Below are positions 7,276-14,216 of a DNA stretch of 19,702 nt, piece by piece. A model generated the notes under the pieces. The model was not told the DNA's origin and did no database searches. It saw only the letters and a program-made list of their open reading frames with translations. Source of the DNA: a bacterium (lineage in GTDB: Bacteria > CSSED10-310 > JAJRTK01); NCBI GenBank assembly GCA_024278345.1, contig JAJRTK010000050.1:1-19702 (forward strand). The letters are read 5' to 3'. Numbering within the stretch: position 1 is the first letter of the stretch; every line of letters begins with the position of its first letter. The translations under genes were made by a program, and so were the position numbers.

Positions 7276-8264
7276 GTCTGCTCAAAGTTGAAAACCTGTC
7301 AAAGTCCTTCAAAAGAGGTGGCCTCCTGGCAGCGTTCGGCGGCCGGAAAGCCCCCCCATTACAAGCGGTCCAAAACGTCAGTTTTTCGTTGGACCAGGGC
7401 GAGACTCTTGGGTTGGTAGGTGAATCCGGGTGCGGTAAGACGACTCTTGCCCGCTGTCTTTTGCTCTTGACCCGCCCGGACGAAGGCCGCATTCTTTTTC
7501 GCGGCCAGGAGCTCATGGAGCTTCCGTCTCGAGAGGTCAGGAAGCTCCGCGGCGAGATGCGTCTCATTTTCCAGAACCCAGATGCTGCCTTGAATCCCTA
7601 CATGCGGGTGGAGGCAATCCTTGATGAAGCTCTTGCCTACCAGACCTCCTTGCGCCGAAAGCAGCGACGGGAGCGTATTGCGGAGCTCTTGGATCTGGTC
7701 AACCTTCCGGCCTATTACGCCAACAACTATCCATACCAGCTTTCAGGAGGAGAAAAACGGCGAATCACCATTGCCCGGGTCCTGACGGGCAACCCAAGCC
7801 TCATCATCGGTGATGAGCCTGTTTCGGCCTTAGACGTCTCCATCCAGGCGCAAATCCTGAATCTACTGGAAAAACTCCAAGCTGAACGGTCCATTTCCTA
7901 CATTTTCATCAGCCACGACATTGGCGTCGTCAAGTACATGAGCCACCGCATCGCCGTGATGTACCGCGGCCGGATGGTGGAGCTTGGTCTCAAAGCTCAC
8001 TTCAACCAGACAACGCCGCAACATCCCTACTCGGAGCTGCTCTTCAGTTCGGTACTGCTGGACGAAAAAGCCGATTCCCTTGGCACGGAGGCCATCGAGG
8101 CGCTGGAAATGAAGTCGGAGTCATCGGTGGGATGCCCCTTTGTTGCTCGTTGCCACAGGGCGAAGCGGTTGGGCATGCCCAGAGAGTGTCATGAGCTGGA
8201 GCCCAGGCTGGAATCCGTCGAGACGGAGCATTCCATCGCTTGTCACTATCCCTTTGAAGAGTGA
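7272..8264 (+). CDS. ABC transporter ATP-binding protein, DppF/OppF type
   Basis: A 330-residue second ATPase of the importer. Walker A is GESGCGKT (50-57), Q-loop Q101, signature LSGGE (157-161), Walker B LIIGDEP (177-183) and switch H215. The C-terminal domain has four cysteines (C288, C294, C306, C324) matching the Fe-S-binding arrangement known in this family. I place the start at GTG 7272, overlapping the upstream TGA as GTGA, with GGATGG just ahead; longer starts would overlap the DppD-type gene by tens of bases. Between the first strand and Walker A sits the usual DppF-type insertion (FKRGGLLAAFGGRKAPP). This is the last gene of the block and converges on lpxC, with only 32 nt between the stops. 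Confidence 0.92.
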   Translation: MSLLKVENLSKSFKRGGLLAAFGGRKAPPLQAVQNVSFSLDQGETLGLVGESGCGKTTLARCLLLLTRPDEGRILFRGQELMELPSREVRKLRGEMRLIFQNPDAALNPYMRVEAILDEALAYQTSLRRKQRRERIAELLDLVNLPAYYANNYPYQLSGGEKRRITIARVLTGNPSLIIGDEPVSALDVSIQAQILNLLEKLQAERSISYIFISHDIGVVKYMSHRIAVMYRGRMVELGLKAHFNQTTPQHPYSELLFSSVLLDEKADSLGTEAIEALEMKSESSVGCPFVARCHRAKRLGMPRECHELEPRLESVETEHSIACHYPFEE

Positions 8265-8296
8265 TGGGGCTCCGTGAGCTCGGCCTCGTGGAAGTC

Positions 8297-9088
8297 CTAA
8301 GGGTGTTTCCAGATCGCCCGAACCAGCTTGGCATGGAGGGCGTGCCCCCCTTGGACGACCGTTAGGCGCCCCATGAACGGCCTTCCCAGGAGCGCCAGAT
8401 CTCCCAGCAAATCGAGGATCTTGTGACGCACGGGCTCGTCGGGGAACCGGAGAGGAGGATTGATGGGGCCATCCTCTCCGAAGACCAGGGCGCAGTCAAG
8501 GCTACCTCCCTTGATAAGTCCACGGCTACGGGCCTCTTCGACTTCCCGAAGAAGAGTGAAGGTTCGGGCCGGTGCAATCTCCTTCCGGTAGGCGGCTGGC
8601 GAGTGGCGGTAGAAAAACTGCTGGATGCCGATGGCGGTGCCGGGGAACTCGATCCGGTAGTCGATTTCTAGACAATCAGAGGGGACAGCCTGGACACTGG
8701 CAGCCCCGAGCCGGATTTCCAGGGACCGGGAGAGGCGGAATGGCTCCGGGGGAAAGCGGTTCTCTGGAATGCCGTCAAGAAAAGGGAGAGCCGATCCGTC
8801 CAGGATGGGGATTTCATTCCCTTGGCAGAACACCAGGGCCGACCAGTGGCCCATGGCCGTCAGCGCCGAAAGAAGGTGCTCCACCGTGGCGATGCGAGCC
8901 CCTTCACGCCCAAGGACCATGGATAGCTCCGTTGATGCAACGGATGCCGGAATTGCGGCTACGTCGCCCCTGGAAGTGCGAAAGGTGATGGCCTCCCGGA
9001 GATCTGTGGCCAATTGGACAGCGACGGCACATGGGTGACCGGTGTGAAGGCCGATTCCTTTGAATTGGAGGGAGGATTCCGTCAACAT
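8297..9088 (-). CDS. lpxC: UDP-3-O-acyl-N-acetylglucosamine deacetylase
   Basis: The zinc deacetylase that catalyses the committed step of lipid A synthesis in the cytoplasm. Hallmarks are KGIGLHTG near the start, TVEHLLSAL (E70 general base, H71 zinc ligand), EIPILDGSALPF (92-103), ARTFTLLREVE (174-184), and VRHKILDLLGDLAL with H222 and D226 as the other zinc ligands, plus the C-terminal GGHALH (H249). At 263 residues it is shorter than the roughly 300 typical, mostly through tighter loops, but all catalytic residues are present. I chose ATG 9088 over longer starts because GLHTG then falls at the expected distance and a purine-rich GGGAAAAGGG precedes it. The start lies inside the last codons of rlmN (ATGTTGA, 7-nt overlap), so the two are probably coupled. 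Its presence implies an LPS outer membrane. Confidence 0.95.
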   Translation of the reverse strand: MLTESSLQFKGIGLHTGHPCAVAVQLATDLREAITFRTSRGDVAAIPASVASTELSMVLGREGARIATVEHLLSALTAMGHWSALVFCQGNEIPILDGSALPFLDGIPENRFPPEPFRLSRSLEIRLGAASVQAVPSDCLEIDYRIEFPGTAIGIQQFFYRHSPAAYRKEIAPARTFTLLREVEEARSRGLIKGGSLDCALVFGEDGPINPPLRFPDEPVRHKILDLLGDLALLGRPFMGRLTVVQGGHALHAKLVRAIWKHP

Positions 9089-10134
9089 GGGGACCCTTTT
9101 CCCGGCTCGTCGATATCCAAATAGACCAGTTGCCCGCAAGCGGCCTGCACTTCCGTTCCGGCGCTGTAGCGGACAGTCGTGACAATCCCGGTGCGGGTCA
9201 GGTAGTGTCGAAAAGCTTCCACGACATCCTTGGCGGGGCGCTCAAATGGTAAGAGCGGACTTTCGTTAAAGGGAATGAGGTTGACCTTGCACTTGATTCC
9301 GCGCAAGAGCTTCCCCAAGGTTCTGGCGTGGTGGAGAGAATCGTTGACGCCGGCCAGGAGCGGGTATTCAAAGGTCACTTTGTCCCCCCGATTTCTGGAA
9401 AAACAGCGGGCGGCATCCAGGAGTTGTTCCAGGGGATAGCGTTGGTTGATGGGCATGAGTACGTCTCTCAGAGAATCGTGGGGGGCAACAAGGGAGATGG
9501 CGAGGCGCACCTTGGGATGCTCCTTTGCCAGATTCCGTATTCCAGGCACGACGCCAGCCGTGGAAACCGTGATCCGCCGCGGCGCTAACGCCATGCCCCG
9601 CGGGTGGGTCATGATCTCCAGGGCACGGCTGACAGCAGGCCAGTTGTCGAAGGGTTCTCCCATCCCCATGAAAACCACGTGATCCGCCTTTCGGTCGGAA
9701 TGCCGTTCCATCGCCCAAAGCTGCTCGAGAATCTCCCAGGTTTGGAGGTTTCCCCGAAGCCTAAGTTGGCCTGTGACGCAGAATTGGCACTTGCGACCGC
9801 AACCTATCTGGCTGGAGAGGCACGCGGTCGTCCGATCCGAGGTCTGGATGAAGACAGACTCGATCTGAAGGCTTTCCCCTTCATGAGAAAAAAGAACTTT
9901 GGTGGTTCCTCTTCCATCGGTGCGCACTCCTGCCAGCGCAAGCCTGGGAATGGACGCTTGCTCCGCCAGGATCTGCCGCAGCCGGTGAGGGAGGTTGTGC
10001 ATGGCGTGGACTGACTCCACACGGCGGCGGTAAAGCCAATGAAAAAGCTGGCGACCCCGATAGGGAGGGAAGCCCAACTCCGCCGTCAACTGCTGGAGCT
10101 CAGCGATATTCATGGAGGTCAAGGGAAAAGGCAT
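9082..10134 (-). CDS. rlmN: dual-specificity RNA methyltransferase RlmN (23S rRNA A2503 / tRNA A37 C2-methylation)
   Basis: A radical-SAM enzyme that methylates C2 of A2503 in 23S rRNA and, in relatives, A37 of tRNAs. With the start at 10134 (350 residues) the [4Fe-4S] motif is C112-x3-C116-x2-C119 (IGCGRKCQFC). The catalytic cysteines of the ping-pong mechanism are C105 (ACLSSQ) and C333 (QAACGQL). GMGEP (157-161) and PRRITVSTAGVVPGI are the SAM-binding and core motifs. The segment before AACGQL reads SAGTEVQ rather than the common RGDDID. An in-frame ATG at 10170 is an alternative start with a weak GAGCGGA site; the conserved region begins near MNIAELQQL (ATG 10113). Cfr cannot be excluded by motif alone, but pairing with a housekeeping gene favours RlmN. 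Confidence 0.9.
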   Translation of the reverse strand: MPFPLTSMNIAELQQLTAELGFPPYRGRQLFHWLYRRRVESVHAMHNLPHRLRQILAEQASIPRLALAGVRTDGRGTTKVLFSHEGESLQIESVFIQTSDRTTACLSSQIGCGRKCQFCVTGQLRLRGNLQTWEILEQLWAMERHSDRKADHVVFMGMGEPFDNWPAVSRALEIMTHPRGMALAPRRITVSTAGVVPGIRNLAKEHPKVRLAISLVAPHDSLRDVLMPINQRYPLEQLLDAARCFSRNRGDKVTFEYPLLAGVNDSLHHARTLGKLLRGIKCKVNLIPFNESPLLPFERPAKDVVEAFRHYLTRTGIVTTVRYSAGTEVQAACGQLVYLDIDEPGKGSPC

Positions 10135-10297
10135 GGTTCTCGGTAATCCCTCTTTTTCTTGGTGTTGCATTCCGCTCTCATCGGGCGCCGGCCGGCGCCC
10201 GCCGTTCGCCATTTTCGCACCGCCTACCGCCTCGCTGCGACCCTTGGTGAGAGTTCCCGATTGAAGGCCAGATCCCCCTTTTCCGGCATCTCTTCCA

Positions 10298-10327
10298 TTG
10301 ACGGTGGAACCGGTGGGTCGATAGACT
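10298..10327 (+). promoter_or_regulatory. candidate sigma70-type promoter for the exosortase block
   Basis: TTGACG at 10298-10303 and TAGACT at 10322-10327 are separated by 18 nt, in the 266-bp intergenic region (10135-10400) between the divergent rlmN and exosortase genes. The -35 matches five of six bases and the -10 four of six. I found no clear promoter pair for rlmN in the same stretch. No transcript evidence is available. Confidence 0.3.
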
Positions 10328-10400
10328 GGTTTTTGGGATAACCGCCGAGCAGTGCGGCTCGCGATAATGGATAGCCACTCATAGCGATTCTGAGGATTTC

Positions 10401-10985
10401 ATGACCGACGAGAAAATGGCACTGGATGCCGATCCCCCCGCAAGTACGATTGGTTTCAAGGTTAGAGGCTTCCTGCATCGCAATCGGGACGTCGTTCAGT
10501 TTTGCGTCCTGTTCACGTCTCTGACGCTGGTGTTGAACCTGATCTACAATCGGTACGAGCAATCCGAGTTCATGCTCTGGTATTCGACTCTCAACGCCAA
10601 GCTTGTGCATGCGACCTATGAATGGCTTGAGCTCAAGACCTTCATCAGCCGCTATACGGTGACGGTCGAGGGTTTTAGCATGAGCATCGCTCCTGTTTGC
10701 ACCGCCGTTTCAACGATGATCATCTATTTTGCCTGCATCGCGGCTTATCCTGCCAGTTTCGGAAAAAAACTGTTGGGCCTTCTGATTGGAATTCCCTCAC
10801 TGGCGCTTCTGAACTTTTCCCGCCTTCTGCTCTTGGGTTACCTTGGGTATACAAACCAGGAACTCTTCGATTTCGTCCATCTCTATCTGTTTCAGGTGAT
10901 CTTTATCGCGTTCGTCATCGTCCTGTGGCTCACCTGGATCGACAAGATTGTTCAAGATGCAAGGCAAGCTCCTGTTCCTGCTTAA
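10401..10985 (+). CDS. exosortase/archaeosortase-family transmembrane protein
   Basis: A 194-residue integral membrane protein with about five to six hydrophobic segments. The exosortase catalytic triad is visible: C100 in IAPVCTAV, R141 in LLNFSRLLLLGYLG, and H160 in FDFVHLYLFQVIF. Exosortases process and probably transfer surface proteins carrying a C-terminal tripartite sorting tail (for example PEP-CTERM). Here the Cys is followed by T-A instead of the more common [TSN]-G. It is a short, single-domain form without the C-terminal EpsI-like domain. ATG 10401 has TGAGGA at 10391-10396. The next gene overlaps its 3' end by 29 nt. No CTERM-type substrate is encoded in this window. The family assignment is fairly sure; the subfamily is not. 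Confidence 0.8.
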   Translation: MTDEKMALDADPPASTIGFKVRGFLHRNRDVVQFCVLFTSLTLVLNLIYNRYEQSEFMLWYSTLNAKLVHATYEWLELKTFISRYTVTVEGFSMSIAPVCTAVSTMIIYFACIAAYPASFGKKLLGLLIGIPSLALLNFSRLLLLGYLGYTNQELFDFVHLYLFQVIFIAFVIVLWLTWIDKIVQDARQAPVPA

Positions 10986-11484
10986 GTTTTTGTTCCTGGT
11001 TTCCGTGGCGATGTTGGGTTGGCTCCTTGTGGCACCTGGCTATCTCCGAATCCTGGGCCAGGAGTCCGCTGCGATCCTCAATGCACTGGGCTACACCGTT
11101 CTTTCCACAGGTGTCACTCAACTCCAGATCGTCTTTCAGCTTGACACAACCCACAATGTGAGCTTTGCCGCGATCTCCTCTACTTTGAATCTGGTGGTTT
11201 TCGTTGCTCTGGTCGTTGCCACGCCGGGCACTCCCTGGCGTCGTCGCTTGGCCTCCCTTGTTTTGGGAACGCTTCTTCTCCACCTGGCCCACGTTGGGTA
11301 TTTGTTAGGCGTCTTCACTGTCAACTACACTTATGAACCAACGAGCGCCGTGAGTCGAGCTTTTGCCTCCATCACGGACATGCTCCACCTCCTTCTGCCC
11401 TTTCTGCTTTGGGCAGTCATGGAGGCGCCCCGACTTTTCCGCAAACGGCCAACAGCACCACCTGCGTTCGACGGCGTGGGATAA
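10957..11484 (+). CDS. small membrane protein, possible catalytically degenerate exosortase relative
   Basis: A 175-residue protein with about four membrane segments (roughly 7-29, 76-90, 97-121, 141-156), overlapping the exosortase gene by 29 nt. I do not recognise it by name, although small exosortase-associated membrane proteins are known. Reading it against the upstream exosortase shows a matching layout. ISSTLNLVVFVALVVATP lines up with CTAVSTMIIYFACIAAYP, both ending in Pro. RRRLASLVLGTLLLHLAHVGYL follows, as KKLLGLLIGIPSLALLNFSRLL does, and DMLHLLLPF lines up with DFVHLYLFQ. At these positions the Cys is I73 and the Arg is G114, while H144 is kept after an 11-residue longer loop. If this alignment holds, it is a pseudoenzyme partner. 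ATG 10957 is preferred; TTG 10948 is possible. Confidence 0.7.
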   Translation: MQGKLLFLLKFLFLVSVAMLGWLLVAPGYLRILGQESAAILNALGYTVLSTGVTQLQIVFQLDTTHNVSFAAISSTLNLVVFVALVVATPGTPWRRRLASLVLGTLLLHLAHVGYLLGVFTVNYTYEPTSAVSRAFASITDMLHLLLPFLLWAVMEAPRLFRKRPTAPPAFDGVG

Positions 11485-11502
11485 ACGGCTGGACACCCCC
11501 CT

Positions 11503-11506
11503 GGAG
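11503..11506 (+). promoter_or_regulatory. Shine-Dalgarno site fixing the hydrolase start
   Basis: GGAG at 11503-11506 lies 6 nt before ATG 11513. The frame is open back to 11363 inside the upstream gene, so this site decides the start. Confidence 0.5.
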
Positions 11507-11512
11507 AACCGT

Positions 11513-12424
11513 ATGCCCACAGGACCCATGACCGCTATCTTTGAAGGAGTGGAACGCTCCACCGTCCAGAGTGCCGACGGAGTCACCATCGCCTACGAAC
11601 GGATCGGTGATGCCGACCGGTGCATCGTCCTTGCCAACGGCCTGGGTGGGCGTCTCTACACCTGGAAACCCATCGTCGATGCTTTCCGGGACAACTACCG
11701 GATCCTCACCTGGGACTACCGCGGTCTTTTCGGTTCGGATGCGCCTGATATCCGCCGGCACATGAGCGTTCACTTCCATGCTCAGGACCTTGTGGCAATG
11801 CTGGACAAGGAAGGAATCGATCAGGCGTGCCTCATGGGCTGGAGCATGGGGGTCCAGGTTTCCTTGGAGACCGCAACGCTCTTCCCCGAGCGCGTCAAGA
11901 GCCTTGTTCTTATCAACGGCACCCACGGGCACACCATGGAAACGGCCTTCCAGCCGCTCTTCCGGGTTCCCTGGCTTCCCGGCGTTCTCCACGCCATCAT
12001 TGATCGGGCGCGAGAGCGACCCCCCTGGCTCCAGCTCATTCAGGCGCTCCTGCGAAATCAAGTGTCCAACCAGGTCATTGGTGGTTTTCTGGCCTGGGCG
12101 TGGAAGAATCCCACTTTCGCCATCGCCTACCGGCAGTATTTTGAGGATATTTTTCAAGAAGACAACTTTCCCAACTACCTGAGCCTATTTCAAGAGCTGG
12201 ACGGCCACTCGGTCATCCACCACCTGCGAGACATCGAACAGCCCGCTTTGGTGGTAAGTGGTGCCCTGGATGTTCTCACGCCCGCCTATCAGTCAAGCGA
12301 AATGGCGCGCCGCCTTCCCGATGTCGAGCACCTGAAACTCCCATTTGGCACGCACTTTGTGCTCCTAGAGTTTCCTGAGAAGGTCGTGGGTCGCATCAAT
12401 CAGTTCTTAGCCAAGAACGGCTAA
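11513..12424 (+). CDS. alpha/beta-fold hydrolase
   Basis: A 303-residue soluble alpha/beta hydrolase. The oxyanion region is ANGLGG (41-46), the DYRG turn is at 68-71, the nucleophile elbow is GWSMG with S111, the acid is D253 in SGALDVLTP, and the histidine is H281 in FGTHFVLLE, so the Ser-Asp-His triad is complete. No signal peptide or membrane segment is seen, so it probably acts in the cytoplasm or at the inner face of the membrane. A cap region (about residues 143-220, rich in Trp, Leu and Arg) would set the substrate, which cannot be read from sequence. Its place between the exosortase pair and two lipid-type membrane enzymes suggests an ester or thioester lipid substrate; that is inference. 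The gene starts 28 nt after the previous stop. Confidence 0.88.
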   Translation: MPTGPMTAIFEGVERSTVQSADGVTIAYERIGDADRCIVLANGLGGRLYTWKPIVDAFRDNYRILTWDYRGLFGSDAPDIRRHMSVHFHAQDLVAMLDKEGIDQACLMGWSMGVQVSLETATLFPERVKSLVLINGTHGHTMETAFQPLFRVPWLPGVLHAIIDRARERPPWLQLIQALLRNQVSNQVIGGFLAWAWKNPTFAIAYRQYFEDIFQEDNFPNYLSLFQELDGHSVIHHLRDIEQPALVVSGALDVLTPAYQSSEMARRLPDVEHLKLPFGTHFVLLEFPEKVVGRINQFLAKNG

Positions 12425-12485
12425 AAAGGGACGTTTTATTTGACCGGTTGGGGGACTCGCCCTTTCATCCTTGAGCCCCGCGGTG

Positions 12486-12513
12486 GTGGGCGCAGCTGCG
12501 GAGTGCAGCCCAC
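12486..12513 (+). other. inverted repeat in the gap before the CarS-like gene
   Basis: GTGGGC (12486-12491) and GCCCAC (12508-12513) form a 6-bp stem around the perfect 10-bp palindrome CGCAGCTGCG (12491-12500). There is no T-run, so a Rho-independent terminator is unlikely; an mRNA processing or attenuation structure is possible. It lies within the 114-nt gap 12425-12538. Confidence 0.3.
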
Positions 12514-12538
12514 AGGACAACTTCAACGAGGGTTCACC

Positions 12539-13201
12539 ATGCTGCTGCTCACCTATTTTCAGGCTCTTCCCTGCCCTTGGCCGATGGACTGGGCCGCGGG
12601 CTTCACCGGCAGCTTCTTACTCGTGCTGAAGATCCTGTATCTGGCGCTTCCGCCGACATTGGCTGGGATTCTTCACATGGCGGCGGCGAAGCTCGATCTC
12701 CTGCCATCCTTGAACCGACCCGTGGATGGCGGTTACACCTGGCGAGGACGGCGGATCTTCGGTCGGAACAAGACATGGCGGGGCCTTCTGCTCATCCCTG
12801 TTCTGACGGCCCTTTTTTTCTATGGTCAGGCTTGGAGCTTCAAATGGTGCCAGTGGGCCAGAAGTATGAGCTTTTTCGACTACACTTTTCCACGGAGCTA
12901 CTGGACCCCCCTGACCGCGGGATTTGTGTACGGCCTTGGGTATGCCCTGGCGGAGCTTCCCAACAGTTTTGTGAAGCGCCAGCTTGGAATCGGCCCCGGC
13001 CAGGAGGCAGCCAACGAGGTCCGGTGGGTATTTCTCCTATTGGATCAAGGCGATTCGGTGCTGGGATGCCTTTTGGCGCTCTGCCTTTTCTGGTGCCCGC
13101 CGTGGAAGCTGTTCTTCCTCATGCTCCTAGTGGGAACGCTGCTTCACCTTGCCATGAACTTTCTGCTCTACCTGGCGGGGCTTCGCAAGCGTCCTGTCTA
13201 A
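12539..13201 (+). CDS. CDP-archaeol synthase-like (CarS/DUF46 family) integral membrane protein
   Basis: A 220-residue membrane protein with about five hydrophobic segments. It carries the marks of the CarS family, which in archaea transfers CMP from CTP to unsaturated archaetidic acid: RPVDGGYTWRGRRIFGRNKTWRG (residues 60-82, cytidylyltransferase loop with GRNKTWRG), ELPNSFVKRQLGI (139-151), and LLLDQGDSVLG (167-177) with the conserved Asp. It resembles bacterial CdsA in topology, but GRNKT-G and LPNSFxKR are the CarS form. ATG 12539 is preceded by GAGGG at 12528-12532. Bacterial members are known from genome surveys; their true substrate is uncertain. The neighbouring UbiA-like gene makes a polyprenyl or ether-lipid substrate attractive, but unproven. 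Confidence 0.8.
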   Translation: MLLLTYFQALPCPWPMDWAAGFTGSFLLVLKILYLALPPTLAGILHMAAAKLDLLPSLNRPVDGGYTWRGRRIFGRNKTWRGLLLIPVLTALFFYGQAWSFKWCQWARSMSFFDYTFPRSYWTPLTAGFVYGLGYALAELPNSFVKRQLGIGPGQEAANEVRWVFLLLDQGDSVLGCLLALCLFWCPPWKLFFLMLLVGTLLHLAMNFLLYLAGLRKRPV

Positions 13202-13236
13202 GGCCTCGGAAAATTGCCTATCGGGATCGCTGGAAC

Positions 13237-13243
13237 GGAGAAG
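13237..13243 (+). promoter_or_regulatory. Shine-Dalgarno site supporting a TTG start
   Basis: GGAGAAG at 13237-13243 lies 6 nt before TTG 13250. The competing ATG 13268 has no comparable site. Confidence 0.5.
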
Positions 13244-13249
13244 ATAATT

Positions 13250-14170
13250 TTGGCCAATCGGACTGAGATGCCTGGGTTGCCGGCACGTCTTCGGACTTAT
13301 TTTCGGGTGATGTTTCCCCTTTGGGTGAACGTGCCCGCGGGACTTCTCATGTTCTGGAGTTTTTCCGTGGCGGTTCGGGCGGCCCAAGGTTTGCCCATGA
13401 GCTTTGGTTTAGTTGAGCTTCGCGGCGCCGTGACAGTACTCTTGTGCATGTTGTTGCCCAGACTTCTCGATGAGCTCAAGGACGAAGATATCGACGCCAG
13501 TCTCTTCCCCCACCGGCCACTGGTCACCGGTGAAGTGCTTTATTCAGATATTCGTTTCTTGACACTCGGGGCGATTCTTCTGGCAGTGGGCCTCAATTTG
13601 GGAGGCGGGCCGTCCACTGCGGCATTTCTACTCTTTTTTGCGCTTCTGGTTCTGTCGTGGCAATGGTGGATGTTCCCCCAGTTCGTTGCCTCACGAACCG
13701 GGCTCGTGCTCTTAACCCACCAGCCGCTTGCGCCAGCCTTGCTTCTATACGTTTACGCGCTCAATCTGGAGGCCACCGGGGCAACTCCCGATTTCTACGT
13801 GGCAACCTTGCTCTGTGTGATATTCTGGTTTCCCCTGTTCGCCTGGGAGATCGGGCGGAAAGTCCGCTCCCCTCAGGACGAGACGGAGTACTGGACTTAT
13901 TCGAGGATGTGGGGACCGCGGGCCGCGGCGTTGGTCCCAGTATTGGCCCTCACCTTGGCCGGAGGATTGATGGCGGCGTCCTGGAAAAAGCTAGGCGCCG
14001 GAACGGGATTCGCTGCGGGTCACGTCCTGTTGATTCTTGTCATGGCCGCCGGTTCGATGCCCTTCCTGGTGGCTCCGGCGGAACGTCGTTGTCGGGTTCG
14101 CAGCCTCGTGGAGGGCTATATTTTCGGGTTTCACCTTCTGACAGCCGGATGGTTAACCTTCCAGGGCTGA
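13250..14170 (+). CDS. UbiA-superfamily prenyltransferase-like membrane protein
   Basis: A protein of about 306 residues with eight or so membrane segments. The first Asp-rich motif is DELKDEDID (D74-D82) followed by the HRPLVTGE block (R89-P90), in place of the textbook NDxxDxxxD-RP. The second is EIGRKVRSPQDE-TYS (E200 onward), corresponding to the DxxxD motif of the family. These bind Mg-diphosphate of a prenyl donor in UbiA, MenA, chlorophyll synthase and archaeal DGGGP synthase. The DELKD/EIGRK variants place it in an uncharacterised bacterial branch. TTG 13250 is favoured by GGAGAAG; ATG 13268 and TTG 13214 are alternatives. Donor and acceptor are unknown. The CarS-like enzyme just upstream would fit as the next step if the product were a prenylated glycerophosphate. 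Confidence 0.82.
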   Translation: MANRTEMPGLPARLRTYFRVMFPLWVNVPAGLLMFWSFSVAVRAAQGLPMSFGLVELRGAVTVLLCMLLPRLLDELKDEDIDASLFPHRPLVTGEVLYSDIRFLTLGAILLAVGLNLGGGPSTAAFLLFFALLVLSWQWWMFPQFVASRTGLVLLTHQPLAPALLLYVYALNLEATGATPDFYVATLLCVIFWFPLFAWEIGRKVRSPQDETEYWTYSRMWGPRAAALVPVLALTLAGGLMAASWKKLGAGTGFAAGHVLLILVMAAGSMPFLVAPAERRCRVRSLVEGYIFGFHLLTAGWLTFQG

Positions 14171-14204
14171 ATCTCAAGAAGCGTTTCCAGATGTCGCGAG
14201 GATC

Positions 14205-14211
14205 GAGGAGG
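14205..14211 (+). promoter_or_regulatory. strong Shine-Dalgarno site for a TTG start
   Basis: GAGGAGG at 14205-14211 lies 5 nt before TTG 14217, making the TTG start of the RND-type gene well supported. Confidence 0.65.
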
Positions 14212-14216
14212 CTAAG

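Noticed and set aside
9068-9100. RlmN-LpxC fusion protein
   Set aside because: The two are in different frames, with a clear rlmN stop at 9082-9084 and an lpxC ATG at 9086-9088.
10401-10985. Assignment to exosortase H (XrtH)
   Set aside because: Size and an adjacent small membrane partner fit, but the Cys motif is CTA rather than the CNG I associate with XrtH, and no IPTLxxWG tail protein is present.
11417-12157. Minus-strand open frame opposite the alpha/beta hydrolase
   Set aside because: The plus strand has a complete Ser-Asp-His triad protein; the antisense translation has no recognisable motif.
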